Assembly (NCBI GenBank): GCA_003008705.1
Contig: PDUO01000014.1
Coordinates: 1,090,696-1,154,695, forward strand
DNA: 64,000 nucleotides
Direction of reading: 5' to 3'
From: Pezicula radicicola
Lineage: Eukaryota; Ascomycota; Leotiomycetes; Helotiales; Dermateaceae
The notes below the pieces were generated by a model, which saw only the letters and a program-made list of their open reading frames with translations, did not search any database and had not been told where the DNA came from. Position 1 is the first letter of the stretch, and every line of letters starts with the position of its first letter. The translations under genes and the position numbers were made by a program. Of this stretch, positions 34,650 to 45,767 are shown in pieces.

Positions 34650-35132
34650 TCCTTGCGTGAGTTGTGTCGAATTGGCACAAGTATCAAAGTGCAGCAAAGA
34701 GAAAAGTCAACCCAGAACAATCCGTAATCACAAGGCTTCTAATGATAATATTCACTTCTGGTTAGTTACGATGCAATTCGTTGTTTGACAATCTGCCAAA
34801 AGTGTGGTAAATGCCAGCAACAACCCGGATATTTCCCTACTACTTTCCAACAGTTGCCTGACTAAAATTTTCTTGTGAGTAGATGACCCTGCGGGTTAGC
34901 ACGAATGGCGCCCCTGTTTATCAGAAAATAGTTAGTGTTCTACATGTCCAATGTGTGATCGGGTTGACCACTTGTATAACATCGCAAGAGACTAGACACC
35001 CGAAAATGTGACAGCTTTTTATTCAGGTGCGAATATTTGTAGTTTCACAACATCGATTGCTTATTCTAATTCGTGGGGAAATTTTCTGTCCTTCTTTAAT
35101 TGCCGAGTATGAATAAGACTACAACTTGAAGC
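34650..35132. other. spacer between GARS copies B and C
   Basis: About 480 bp without a supported gene; should contain the copy B promoter and copy C 3' end. Confidence 0.35.
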
Positions 35133-36718
35133 TCAGAGCAGTGCACTAAAAATATGTAAGGATAAGTCGCCCTAGAGACCTTCAGGAGAACTTACCGATG
35201 AGCAATGTCTCGTCTGTAAAACATCCCTTCGAAATGGACAAGAGATACACCGGTGTAAGCAAGTTTAACAGCTTCCTCAAGTGAGTCTGCAGTCGCACAA
35301 ACTGCCATCACACGCCCCCCAGAAGTTACCAAAGAGCCGTCTTCCGATAATCTTGTGCCTGCGTGGAACAAATTGAGAGATCCATTCAAATCTACTGGAT
35401 ATGTTAGCCAATACATTGGTTCAGATAACGACGAAGATGCAGACCATGTAAGGTTTCTCTTGCTTTTATCTCAATCTTTATGCCTTGAGTATAGGGGCCT
35501 GGGTAACCACCCGATGAAATGACCACAACAGCGCTTGATTTATCATCCATCACAATCTCCCTTTCGTGCAGACGACCTTCCACGCACGCTACCATTAGTT
35601 CGGCAAGATCTGTCTTTGTGCTAATCAGTGGAAGCAAAGTCTGTGTTTCTGGGTCTCCGAATCGAGCATTATATTCAAGAGTTTTGGGCCCAGACTTGGT
35701 GAGCATTATGCCAGTGAAAAGCAAGCCAACAAAAGGGATTCCTAAGAGAATTTGATCAGGAACGTATCTTGACAAAATCAAGCCCTAAAGAAGAAATGCG
35801 TACCTTCTTTCCTTAAGCCATCAAAGGTAGGTTTCAGAATGAGTTCATTGATTTCTTGCAGCGTAGACTCGAAGGCAATCTTGGTGGGAGCGTAGCAGCC
35901 CATTCCTCCAGTATTTGCGCCGATATCTCCATCAAATATTCTTTTGTGGTCCTGCGCAGGCGGCATAGATTTGAAAGTCGTTCCATCACTAAATGTTAAG
36001 ATGCTTAATTCGTCTCCTTCCAAGTATTCCTCGATGACAACTTCTGCACCAGCAGCACCAAATTTGCGATCGAGCATGATTTCCCTTAGTGCTTGGTGCG
36101 TCTCTTCTGGTGTCTCCGGAAGTACCACGCCCTTGCCTGCAGCGAGACCTGACGCTTTGATTACAACCCTGTGTGAAACTGAATCTACGTAGTCCTTCGC
36201 AGACTCGTAATCTGTAAAATTTCGGTATTCAGCCGTAGGAATATTATGGCGAGCCATAAAGTCCTTCGAGAACGCTTTCGAGCCTTCGAGCTGGGCAGTT
36301 TCTTTCGTGGGAGCAAAACATGGGATTTTTGCTGCCGAAGAGTCAGCTACTAATCCAAGAGTCCTTGACCTCAGCACTCCCAGAGTACATCTAATAAACG
36401 CATGTCAGACTACATAGTCTTGAGGAAATACGAACCTGCACGGAAGAAACCCTCGATCCCATCTACAACAGGAACATCTGGTCCAGGAATAACCAAATTG
36501 ATCCTTAATTCCTCAGCAATTTTGACAAGATCTGAATGATTGTTCTCGCTAGCCCCTTCGACGTTGGATACTTTATCCATTCCTGCTGCAGTTCCACCGT
36601 TTCCCGGAGCCACAAAAATATGCTCAACTCGTGCAGACTGACTGAGTTTCCAAGCAATAGCACTCTCCCGTCCACCTCTACCTATCAATAAGATCCGTAG
36701 CCTAGAAAGTGCCGACAT
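35133..36718 (-). CDS. GARS/PurD-like ATP-grasp ligase, copy C (best preserved)
   Basis: Third copy and the most canonical. Exons 36718-36436, 36331-35804, 35741-35445, 35394-35196 and a 13-nt last exon 35145-35133 (encoding the end RALL) give 439 residues, the size of a bacterial PurD. Motifs: LRILLIGRGGRESAIAWKL (GREHA is GRESA here), VAPGNGGTAAG, CFAPTKETAQLEGSKAFSKD, VVIKASGLAAGKGVVLPE, AEVVIEEYLEGDELSILTFS, MPPAQDHKRIFDGDIGANTG, LEYNARFGDPETQTLLPL, SGGRVMAVCATADSLEEAVK, MFYRRDIAHRALL. ATP-binding and GARS signature residues look intact. There is no AIRS domain, and the coding sequence ends at the natural domain boundary. Probably an active ligase; whether it uses glycine and phosphoribosylamine is not known. 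Confidence 0.9.
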
Positions 36719-37044
36719 AATGTATTGAGACGCTAGTGTGTCAAGTGCAATTTCACGATCTGAAATATTTCGTGTGTGCGGTTCTGTCCAGACTTATGTT
36801 GTGGAACCCAGTCAGGGTTTCGTTAGGCTTTTATATCCATTGGGCAATGATGGTTGCGTGCTAGTCATTGTAGCCTGTTTCTAAGCCCTTACTAACTGTG
36901 TATCCTGCTAAAATTTAGTCTAATAACCAATTTTTTTTAGTAGATTTCCAGGCGAAAATACTCTAGTTATCACAGCATTTCGACGACAACAAGCAAATTA
37001 TCCAAAATTATTCCAACTCGAGTCCGTTTGAGTGGAAACCAAAC

Positions 37045-37718
37045 TCAACATTTATATTCATCCGCCCACCACTTCTTAAAAGCCAACAATCTCTCCGTCC
37101 TCTCCCTTGCGAGCTCTCTCCCCTTATCTGTCTTCATCAGAGCCTCCAACTTCTCCAATTTTATGTCAAATATCCCTAGAGATTCCAAGAGAGGCCGGCC
37201 ACCATGAGAACCACCGTAAGTGAACACTCTGGCGATACCGATTGCTCCAATAGCGTCTAACCGATCGGCATCTTGGACTGGCCCCAACTCTGGGAATTCC
37301 ACAAGAAGTTGTTGAACGTATGAGAAGTCTTTGATCTCATTGCTGTATGAAACCGCCGTGCAGATAGTTTGTACTTTTTGAGCAAGAGCTTCGTCGGCAC
37401 CGAATGAAAGAAGGACATTGTGCACCATGGAGTTCGGATCATCATCATCTCTTAAATACTTTCTGTCGCCAACATCATGGAGGAGGGCAGACAGCGTGAC
37501 GATATGCAGGTCGTATTTTGGAGATGCTTCAGCGATTTCAAGCGCGAGTCTAAGAACACCTGCGGACAATTAGTAGTTGGAAGAGCTAGGGAAACGACTC
37601 GCTGATTCTTACGTCTAATATGCTCAAAGTCATGAGATCCATCGTAGTTGCCCATGAACTGTCTCACATAATCAGTGACATTGGCGACAAGTTCCTTTTG
37701 GGCGAGAGTCGTAGTCAT
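37045..37718 (-). CDS. HD-domain metal-dependent phosphohydrolase (YpgQ/YedJ-like)
   Basis: Small HD hydrolase; relatives cleave phosphate or pyrophosphate from nucleotides, usually with Mn2+ or similar metals. Exons 37718-37613 and 37559-37045 join at AGAC|GTGTT to give about 206 residues. Metal-ligand motifs in order: GSHDFEHIRRV (His), LSALLHDVGDRKY (His-Asp) and PVQDADRLDAIGAIGIAR (Asp). IGIARVFTYGG...RPLL and the helical tail KWWADEY are typical of this subfamily. It lies 326 bp upstream of GARS copy C on the same strand. That is suggestive in view of a nucleotide-like substrate, but the family is common housekeeping material and the link is only positional. Confidence 0.88.
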
Positions 37719-38242
37719 GGTAAGGTCGCTGATGTTGGCGAATGCTTGTCGGGCAGAGCGGTGAGTTTTGATATGATTGATTAGCCTGAGTAACTTGGAT
37801 GCTGACTTGGCGATGAGCGGGTTGAAGTCCTTGTGTGAGGGCGTGACTTCGTGTAAATGTCAATTGAGTTCAATGGACCACTGGAGCTTGGAGACGCGTT
37901 GTTTTTGTTGACTTCGTTTGAGCGACGTGTCTCAGCTGCTACTGCCTAAAATAAAATACCGTGCCGCTCTCACCGATAAGGAAGGAAGTTCCGTGAGTGA
38001 CGGTGATGGCCATATTGGAATGTTGTCTACCTTACCTAAGAGTGCTCAAGTTGTCAAATTCTATAAATCACCAAAACTAGGTCATTCACTCACCACAGAA
38101 GATTACCGAGTCATTTGACAGTGTCTGTGAGCCCTCGTCGAGACTTCAGACGAGACGGCCAATAGACAATGCATAGATTACAAATGAGCATCGCTCAGCG
38201 ATTAGATAGGTGCCATAAGTTCATTATCATTCTTGACCAAGT
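37719..38242. other. spacer, no gene seen
   Basis: About 520 bp between the HD hydrolase start and the 3' end of the alpha/beta hydrolase. No supported gene. Confidence 0.35.
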
Positions 38243-39742
38243 TCAAAGCTTTCCTACGAATTCTCTGACCTCCTGTCGCAAAGTACGAATGGCATCGTGA
38301 TCATGCCAGAAATGTCCTCCTCCGGTAACCTCCTTGTACTCAAGCTTCGCTCCTTCGACGCTGGCCAATTTCGCAGCCCATAATTTGAGCTTTTTAACAG
38401 AGATTAAGCTATCATCGTGGCAGAAGATCGTCAGCGTAGGATTATTAACGAGTTTCATCTCGTCCTCTGTGATGAACTCTTTCTCCTTTCCTTTTGCTGG
38501 TTTCGATCTGATGCTCCACATTGTCGTTAGGCTTCCCACAATGCCCTGTGGTGGTGATACTAATAGGTATGCTGTGCTAAGATGGTTTCCGATTCCCGGT
38601 TCTTCTCCCATCTGGTCTGGATCGGTAGGTTTCTTATCTTCTACCTTGACAATATCAAGGGAGGAATCCGATTCCATTGCTTTACTCCTCGATGATGTGT
38701 TCGACCCACAGCTATTCTGTCGCCTTGGAGGAAAAGTATGTGACCTTGCCATAGACTTCATTTTATCCACGCTCTTCCTGACCCGTTCCGGCGTCTCAAG
38801 AGCGAATGAACTTCTTGAACGAAAAGACTCATGGCTTGCTCTACGTAGATCCTCTTCCCCACCCATTCTTACCCCGCGATTTGCCTTCGGGGAACTTTCT
38901 ATATTCTCTTTAATGTACAGGCTTCGGCCACGATTTTGGGAAGGACTAGGTGGAGGTTCGGACAGGATGGCGAGAAATTGGGTCTGTAGAAGGTCATTTT
39001 GTTGTGTTGCAAGAGAACGAGCTCTGAGTCGAATTTCTGCATGAGGGGTTCCAAGCATCGGCGAGGAGAAAAGTGGTAGTATGCTAGTTTGTGAGACAGG
39101 CGGGATGCAGCTAGTGATAAGGCCACCGTAAGAGTATCCGGCGAGAAGGAGTGTGAGCGGTGTCTCATTATTTGTAGCTAATTGCTTCCTTGTCGGGGAT
39201 CTTGAACGTGTTCGTTTTCTGGAAGGTGTAACGGCTCGTTTGTGTGGGAGAGCCTGGGTTGGAATCGGCATAAGACCGTGATCCTCGAGGTGTTGCACAT
39301 AGTCGAGAGGCAGGGAGTGCAGTGCCGGCGGAGCAAGGTGATGCATGTAGTATATCATGAATCCAATCATCGAAATATAGTCGCTCTGTTCGGGCTTCGA
39401 TGTCCACGACGTACGGCCTCGAGATGAGCCAGCTCCTCTACATCCCCGCAATTAGCACGAGCATTTGAATATACGAAGCGCATAAATACCGAAAGTTGAA
39501 GGTGCCAACCACAAATCCCTCTTTCAGGATTGTTGTAGCTATCACATCAACTACAGGATCGTCATAACAACCACCCAAAGGCGCGTAGGGATGGGCCACT
39601 ATCGCCGCCTTCTTCTGCCATGGCAAGGATACCTGCGAGATTGAAGCGGCTTCCAGACGCAGAGGATGGTAGATTCGACAATCTAAGACGCAATCATCAT
39701 GGATAGAGGGGATTGAAAAGGTGAAGACCGGAGGAGGGAGCA

Positions 39743-39778
<36 letters not shown>

Positions 39779-39788
39779 CCACTACCAT
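38243..39788 (-). CDS. alpha/beta hydrolase with Ser/Arg-rich insert
   Basis: Two exons (39788-39490, 39437-38243) give 497 residues if translation starts at 39788. The core is a dienelactone-hydrolase-like alpha/beta fold. N-terminal strands include KKAAIVAHPYAPLGGCYDDP and GFVVGTFNFR|GAGSSRGRTSW, the oxyanion-side GAGxSxG loop. The nucleophile elbow is LLLAGYSYGGLI (GYSYG, catalytic Ser). Late motifs are LTIFCHDDSLIS (acid) and EYKEVTGGGHFWHDHDAI (catalytic His). Between elbow and acid lies a ~170-residue insert rich in Ser and Arg that is probably disordered. The N-terminus QPASQPASQPA comes from a GGCT repeat (separate entry); Met16 at 39743 lies directly after it and may be the true start. 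Substrate unknown. Confidence 0.85.
39744..39778 (+). repeat. GGCT tetranucleotide microsatellite in a coding start
   Basis: Eight perfect GGCT units plus GGC. Read on the minus strand it encodes the QPAS repeats at the very start of the alpha/beta hydrolase. The next in-frame ATG (39743) begins exactly where the repeat ends. Confidence 0.95.
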
Positions 39789-41225
39789 TTAACGACTCTT
39801 CTCATCTGTTGAAAAGCCGACGCTTTGTTGTGCGCATTGTGAGATACCCACACGGTTGTATTCAAGGTACGTAGACTGGTAAGATCACCTTTTGAGAAGG
39901 AGAGGAAAAGAAGTCTGAAGTCAGCGACATCACGAAGTAGTTAGGCACTTCGGCAGTAGAATTAAGGTTGTCTTAGCTGGCCATTGAGGGGTTAACGCAG
40001 ATACCCCCGCCTGGCAGCTCTGGGTAGCACGTGAAATAAGTAGTACAGAGTAGATAGGAACTTAATAATTTATTGTCTACCTACTATATTATAGTGTATC
40101 TCCTTTTGCGAATAGATACTTATAGTATCAGTTACGGAGGTAGGACTTTATTAGTTCGCAGAACATTACTAGCGATACTGGATTTCTCCTAAATCTATCC
40201 TACTCAACCACTACGTTTAAATTACCATAGGCTTCTTCCCTTTCTTCTATCCTCAGTCTTTTTCTGGACCTCCTTGCACATTATGCTAATAAGGAGACAT
40301 TGTTCCCTCTCCATTCGTCTCATTTTCGTTCTTCTCAACCTCGGCACCCTCGATGTCCTTTTTATTCTTCTTATCCATGATGATCTACATAACGCAACTG
40401 ATAACGACAAAACCAACCGATCTAACAACACTAAAAAATAATAGAACATATCCCTACTACTTTCTGTAGAATAGCAGTGGGTCAGCAAAGCTTCATTCTC
40501 GATATAAGGTTACATCTTTCAATCTTATAGAGAAAATTTTTAGTATTTCGAGATTTGTGTGGTTTTCCTACTTACTTTTGGTGTGCCAAGGCTGGCCGTT
40601 AAGCTCAACAAAGGTGGCATCCTGTTCGAGATTATTAATCGTTAGGATTTGAGAGCCAGCTCCATTTTATGAGAACACGTACAGAGATCCTGAGGCCCTC
40701 AAGAGAAGAGAAACAGATCCAAGTTCTTTCATTATCTGGATATCTAAGTGGAAAACTATTGAGAATCGTCAGTCTTGGCTAAGTTTCGTAGACCTTGAAG
40801 TTTAGATTAAGCGAGTTGCCTAAATCAAGGTAAGTGAGGTGGCATCCTGTCAAATAGTTAGTATTTGAAAGCCAACTCTACTTTATATATAAGATTATAT
40901 ATAGAGGCCCTAGAATTCCTATGAAACATAAACCTAAGTTCTGTAGCTATCTAACCATAAAATTATTAAGAACTGTTAGTCCTACTAAGTAAGTTCTTAC
41001 ACTTGATAGTTTTGTAAGAAAGGATTTCCAAGGCTATAGTTTTCCTACTGGTTTATAAACCTACTTGAGAAAACCATTCAATAGGGGGAGGTACTGTCAG
41101 CTCAGGTCAGACAGATGCTTGATGTAGACGTGTGACGTAGGTGAAGTTAAACTTAGTTTGTTGTCCTGTGACATGTTCTCTAATTCTGCCCATAAATGCT
41201 CGAGTCTCTACTGGTTCGTAGACTC
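39789..41225. other. AT-rich spacer with decayed repeats
   Basis: No supported gene. From about 40030 the DNA is AT-rich. It contains a tandem pair of related segments (about 40612-40790 and 40837-41010, separate entry). The frame at 40222-40488 has no family resemblance. Confidence 0.45.
40612..41010. repeat. diverged direct repeat pair with RIP-like transitions
   Basis: Both units start AGGTGGCATCCTGT (40612 and 40837) and stay alignable: GAGAGCCAGCTCCA against GAAAGCCAACTCTA, GAGGCCCT against GAGGCCCT, and AAACTATTGAGAATCGTCAG against AAATTATTAAGAACTGTTAG. Most differences are G/A or C/T transitions, with the second unit richer in A and T. That is the expected trace of repeat-induced point mutation on a duplicate. 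Confidence 0.72.
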
Positions 41226-42837
41226 TTATTTCTTCTCAGCATCCTCTTCAGTACCCCAGCGTTTGGTTTCGTCTCCTGCTTGCCAATCCTTCTCCACGTA
41301 ACCTAATTGTTGCTTTACCTTCTCAACTGTCTCCTTATCGCCTGTATTTTTCCCTATGTTGTCGCTGATCTTGATTGCTAGATTGCCGGCTGCAGAACTG
41401 AGTTTGATGACTATATTGAGTGGTGTGGACTTCTTGCCAGTGGACGTGTGGACAAAATCGTTCGTCAGGAATGTACCAACACCGAAAGTAGGCTGGAAAC
41501 CTTGCTCTTCAGCTATTTTCTTGTACTGAAGACAGAGCTCAATGTTTAAGGAATCCGAAAAGACAATCGTCTTCTTGTCGGCAATACCTTGCTCATCGTA
41601 GAATTCTCTCATTAGCTTAACAAAGTTGGCTGGGTCTCCAGAATCCTGTCTAACGCCAACAAACACTTCTGCGTATGTTTTGGTCTCCCTCTCCTGTTTC
41701 TCAATGGGTGCGCTGAGAGGAGGTGTCGTTGTGCTAAGATTATCTGTTGTGGATGTGGTAGTGGAAGTTGAATTAGACGAAACAGCTGCAGCTCCATCCT
41801 CAGCGGCTGTGAGTTGCGGTATAGGCTCACTGAAAGCCCTTAGAAAGATTGGTGTGCCAAATGTATCTGTCAGCGCAATTCCCAGAACTCCCTCTCCGAA
41901 GCAGCCAACCCAGTAGCGAAGTGCAGTCTCCGTTGCAGCGTCGTAGTTCCCTGTGATAGCAGCGACTCCCATGAACCATTCATGTGCAACAGTACCAACC
42001 GGTGGGATACCAAATCTCATAGCAAGGTGAACGTTACTTGTTCCCGTAATCTTCCCGGGCGAGTCTTTCTTCTCACCATCCTTCTTTGCGCGCACTAAAC
42101 CGCGGAAGACAAGTGCTTGGGTATGGTAATCTCTTCTTCTCCTTGTTCCGAACTCCGAAACGACACAACCAGCCTCAAGGAGTCTCATTCCCTTGTCATA
42201 GGCCTTTTCCTCTTGTCCATCGTAAGTCCAGTCGGTATCCATAAAGCGGAAGTAGGCCTCGCTGGTGAGCGCAAGAAGAGGGATCTCGTAAAGTATTGTG
42301 TCAACCCATAATCCTTTGATCAACAGATCCGTTTCTCCCAAGTCGTTGGGGCTACCAGTATCATTGTCGGGTATGAAGGTCGCGACAATCTGTTCGCGTG
42401 GATTAAGGCGGAAGTCCTTCAGGAAATTCAGGTAAGGTTGATTCAGGTACGTGCAGGTGTTCTGAAGAAAGCGGAGTTCGTCGTTTGATAGAGCGATATT
42501 TCCCAGTTCTGTTTGTGAAAGTTAACAGGCCAAGTCTGATAGGGCCAGAGGCGGGTGGGGGGAGGGGAGGGGAATACCAACTATTGATCTGAGCCTCAAG
42601 CCATTGAAAAGCAGCTCGTGAAAGTTTCTTTTCGGGGGTCCTGTTCTTAAAGGCGTATGTAACTTGAACATCCGGGAAGTATTTCAAGACGGCGCATTGC
42701 ATAGTCAACTTGTATAGATCGGTACTAGAAAGACAAAGTCAGAATTGCGTAGTGGGGTACCGAAGAGTGGTACAAGGCACCTACTCGAGGAAGGAGATCA
42801 CGCCCTCGGGGAAGGGAGATGAGCCAGTGAAATCCAT
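41226..42837 (-). CDS. npt1: nicotinate phosphoribosyltransferase
   Basis: Preiss-Handler salvage of NAD: nicotinate + PRPP (+ATP) to nicotinate mononucleotide. Exons 42837-42785, 42724-42582 and 42508-41226 give 492 residues. The start is MDFTGSSPFPEGVISFLD|TD, leading into DLYKLTMQCAVLKYFPDVQV, the conserved N-terminus. Later come ETDLLIKGLWVDTILYEIPL, FGTRRRRDYHTQ, the TSNVHLA...PPVGTVAHEWFMG loop with the catalytic His, LTDTFGTPIFL, GVRQDSGDPANF (phosphoribose binding), IVFSDSLNIE, FGVGTFLTND and PLNIVIKLSSAAG. The length is usual for fungal Npt1. One oddity is a Ser/Thr-rich low-complexity insertion of about 35 residues (SSNSTSTTTSTTDNLSTTT) in mid-protein. The donor of intron 2 (GTTGGT) is weak but the only one keeping frame. 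Confidence 0.95.
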
Positions 42838-44077
42838 GGTAGTATTTAGGCTGGTTAGATCTTGAAAATGATTGCTGTTTCTTTCTTCTGTTCAGTGGAC
42901 GATGCGATTAAGGATTGGTACCGTACTAAGGAAATTAAGTAGGAAGAGGAAGGTAATTGAGTTGCGACGACGCGTGTACTGTAAAGAGAACGAGCTCTCT
43001 CAAAGACTAATGCCCTATGCCTTGTAGTGGGGGTTTCATCCGATAAAGGTCTTTTAGCTAGGCGATAGCTTACCTTATCGTCTGGCCCATTCCACCAATT
43101 TTTGTGTACTAGCAGGGATTATAAAAGGGCGGCATGACATGTGGTGATGCAAGCTTTTTATGAGCTCTTACTGTACGCGCCTTACAGGTTGCAGAAAGAA
43201 AACTAGCCGTAGACGAAAGTGATTTTGAATCGAAATGGAGCCGGTTACATGCTGGAAGGGGTGAATGCTTTTACATCAATCATGACTTCCGAGTGCTGCT
43301 TCTTAGAAAGTACCTTTCGTACCTACTGCACTGTCTACAAGGGTGTGAACTTTGGCTTTCGGGAGCACCCGTAACAAGACATTAAGAGCACGGTAGTCTT
43401 ATAAAATAGTAATAAGACTACTAGTACAGAGTCTATAGTCTAAATAGCTTCTAATAATATTCTTCTCTTGATTGTTTTTCTAAAGTAAGCTTATAAAACT
43501 ACTAAAGGAACTTTAACCTTAAATTAAATACTGTAGTATATCTTAAATAAATAATTTTAGTAACTTACCTAAGGTACCTTACTTAAGTAATCCACCTAAT
43601 AGTTTACTAACGGATCTATAAATCTAAGCAATTTAAAAACTTGCCTAAACAAATCTAACAAGGCACACTAAAAAGATTTAGTTTCTTTTAGACCTATTTC
43701 ACATGCCTACAAGCAGAAATGTTTCTTCCCACATTTCTCCTCCAGCACTTACACCACATAAAAACCATCTGATTTTCTACATGGCAGTTCTAGATCTTTT
43801 GCATGTAAGAAGTCGATACCAAAACCTTACCCAGACAAGTAAAATCAGGCGTGTAATATAAGCAAGTTCAGCAATGAGTGAAGTGCACTCCGAGGCAATT
43901 CTTCAAACAGATTATCAGTAGGAAGAACTGCATTCTCTTGCTGGAGGGAAACTTGTATATTGAATAATTCATTTATCATCTATCGTCTCTCATGGATATA
44001 CATATAGGGGTATCATACACATTAGCACTCTCCTTCCCGGACCTTTCGAGTTGCCGCCAGTAATTGAATCAAATATC
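42838..44077. other. spacer with AT-rich core
   Basis: Contains the npt1 promoter side. About 43380-43700 is a TA-rich block with many TTACTTAAG/CTAAA-like steps and no frames, probably decayed repeat DNA. No gene seen. Confidence 0.4.
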
Positions 44078-45767
44078 TCACTGCTCCTTCGAACAATAAG
44101 CCTTCACAGCCTCCAGCACTCTCCTCCTCGTGGAAGCTTTGTCGAAAACCTGTGCATGATCTAGCTCATTGAACCAAAGAACCTCAATCCCGTCCCCCGT
44201 CCACTCCTTCATCTTCCATTCGTCATCATCCTCACCTACAAGCGTACCCTCACTACTTCTACTCCCTTCCCTATCACCAATGAGGTTGGAGTTCTGTGTT
44301 GTAGGACTCTGATCCTCAATATCAACCAAAATGCTATTGGTTCCGTTGAAACCATCCATCTCACGATCTACGGATTTGGAAGTTAGGTAGCGTCCAACGG
44401 CTTCGGTATTCACGATCAGATCGACACCGCCGAGACAAACGGTACAGTCGCGGCCGATGAGGTCTTTTTTCCACAGAACGTTCTCGTTCCAGAAGAAATG
44501 CCGGCTTAGACTATGTGCTACGCCGGGATCCATGCTCGCGAAGTAGTATAACTGGTGCTCGTTCGCCCTGACTGGTTTCCGTTGGGTGAAGTTGTATGCT
44601 ACGTCTGGTAGATGGAGGAGGACTGACACGGGGTCCATAAGTACAACTGGGCCAATGCGTGGTCTAACTAACGAGGACTTAAGTAGATGCGTGGCCACCA
44701 CCGTACCGTATGAATGTGCTATTAGTACGAATTTCTGCTCTGGGCCAAATTCCTTCTTTACGATCTCATTAACTTCGGCGCACATTTCTTCCCGGGGAAG
44801 CGCGGCGTGCGTGAATCTGAAAGAGACAGGCATGATTTCTATAAGCAGGATGCCAACTTGATCATTAGGATCAGAGCTCTCGACGCCTGTGTTGGAATTG
44901 AGTTCATTCACAAACTTGGTGTATGGGTATAGGCCAATACCGATGCCATGGATGAAGACAATTGGGAGCTTGGTGCTAGATGTGTGCGGACGATGCCAGT
45001 AAGTGGTGTATTTGACAGGCGAGCGGTGACTTGTGAGGAGGGCCAAGGGTCGGAAGGGGAAGAGGGTAAAGAAGCGGCTAAGCTTTGTGCGGTGGAAGTG
45101 AAAGCCATGGGACAGTAGTCGTACGTAGGTAAGGAAGTCGACGAAGCCAACGCACTTTCATGTTCATTAGCCTAGGTAGTATTTGGAAATGGCATTGTGG
45201 ACTTACAAAGTACCAAACTAAACTCCGATGTAGCATATCACAGTTATCCAACGTCAGCCGGAGAGCCTTCGCACTACCCCAGCCTTCCTCAAACTTCCGT
45301 CCAAGCAGTTTCTCGGTGGCAGCAACATAAGTCTCCAGTTCCTCGTTGTCTTCTCCAGGTGGTCCACGCCGATTAAAAAATGCCCACAGAAAGAACTCCT
45401 TCAGATTCTCAATCTTGATTTCATCTAACTCAGCGCCTAGAAACCACTTCCGCAGATATGCCTCAGGATCCGCAATGTTATCATTGCACAGCTGGAATAG
45501 CTCTCGTCGTTCTTCGCGGGAAGGTGGAGGAGGGTGCTGAGCCTCGCGTTGTAGGTATGCACGATAGGGTAGAAAGGCTAGCAGATAGAAGAGGGTCTCT
45601 GCAATTGCTATGATCTCGAGGGCGAGGGGGAGTCGCCAGGTTGCTACTTGAAAGCCATAGATGCCGTAGACAAAGACAACATACAAGATACACAGGGGCG
45701 CAAGGTAGTGCAGGCCAATGATACAAGTTTGGATGAAGATATACTCCAACCTCGAAGTTCCAATCAT
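44078..45767 (-). CDS. membrane-anchored alpha/beta hydrolase
   Basis: Two exons, 45767-45207 and 45154-44078, joined in phase 0 at TTT|TGC, give 545 residues. Start at 45767 (MIGTSRLEYIFIQTCIIGLH) puts two membrane spans at about residues 8-40 and 45-65 (YLAPLCILYVVFVYGIYGF; IAETLFYLLAFLPY). A soluble region with RKWFLGAELDEIKIENLKEF follows. The catalytic domain begins near residue 200: LPIVFIHGIGIGLYPYTKFV (oxyanion HGxG), FVLIAHSYGTVVATHLL (GxSxG-type elbow AHSYG), VVLMDPVSVLLHLPD, and late EVLWFNELDHAQVFD (catalytic His). Fungal relatives are uncharacterised ER or lipid-associated hydrolases. A serine esterase or lipase acting on membrane-derived substrates is plausible but unproven. Confidence 0.87.
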
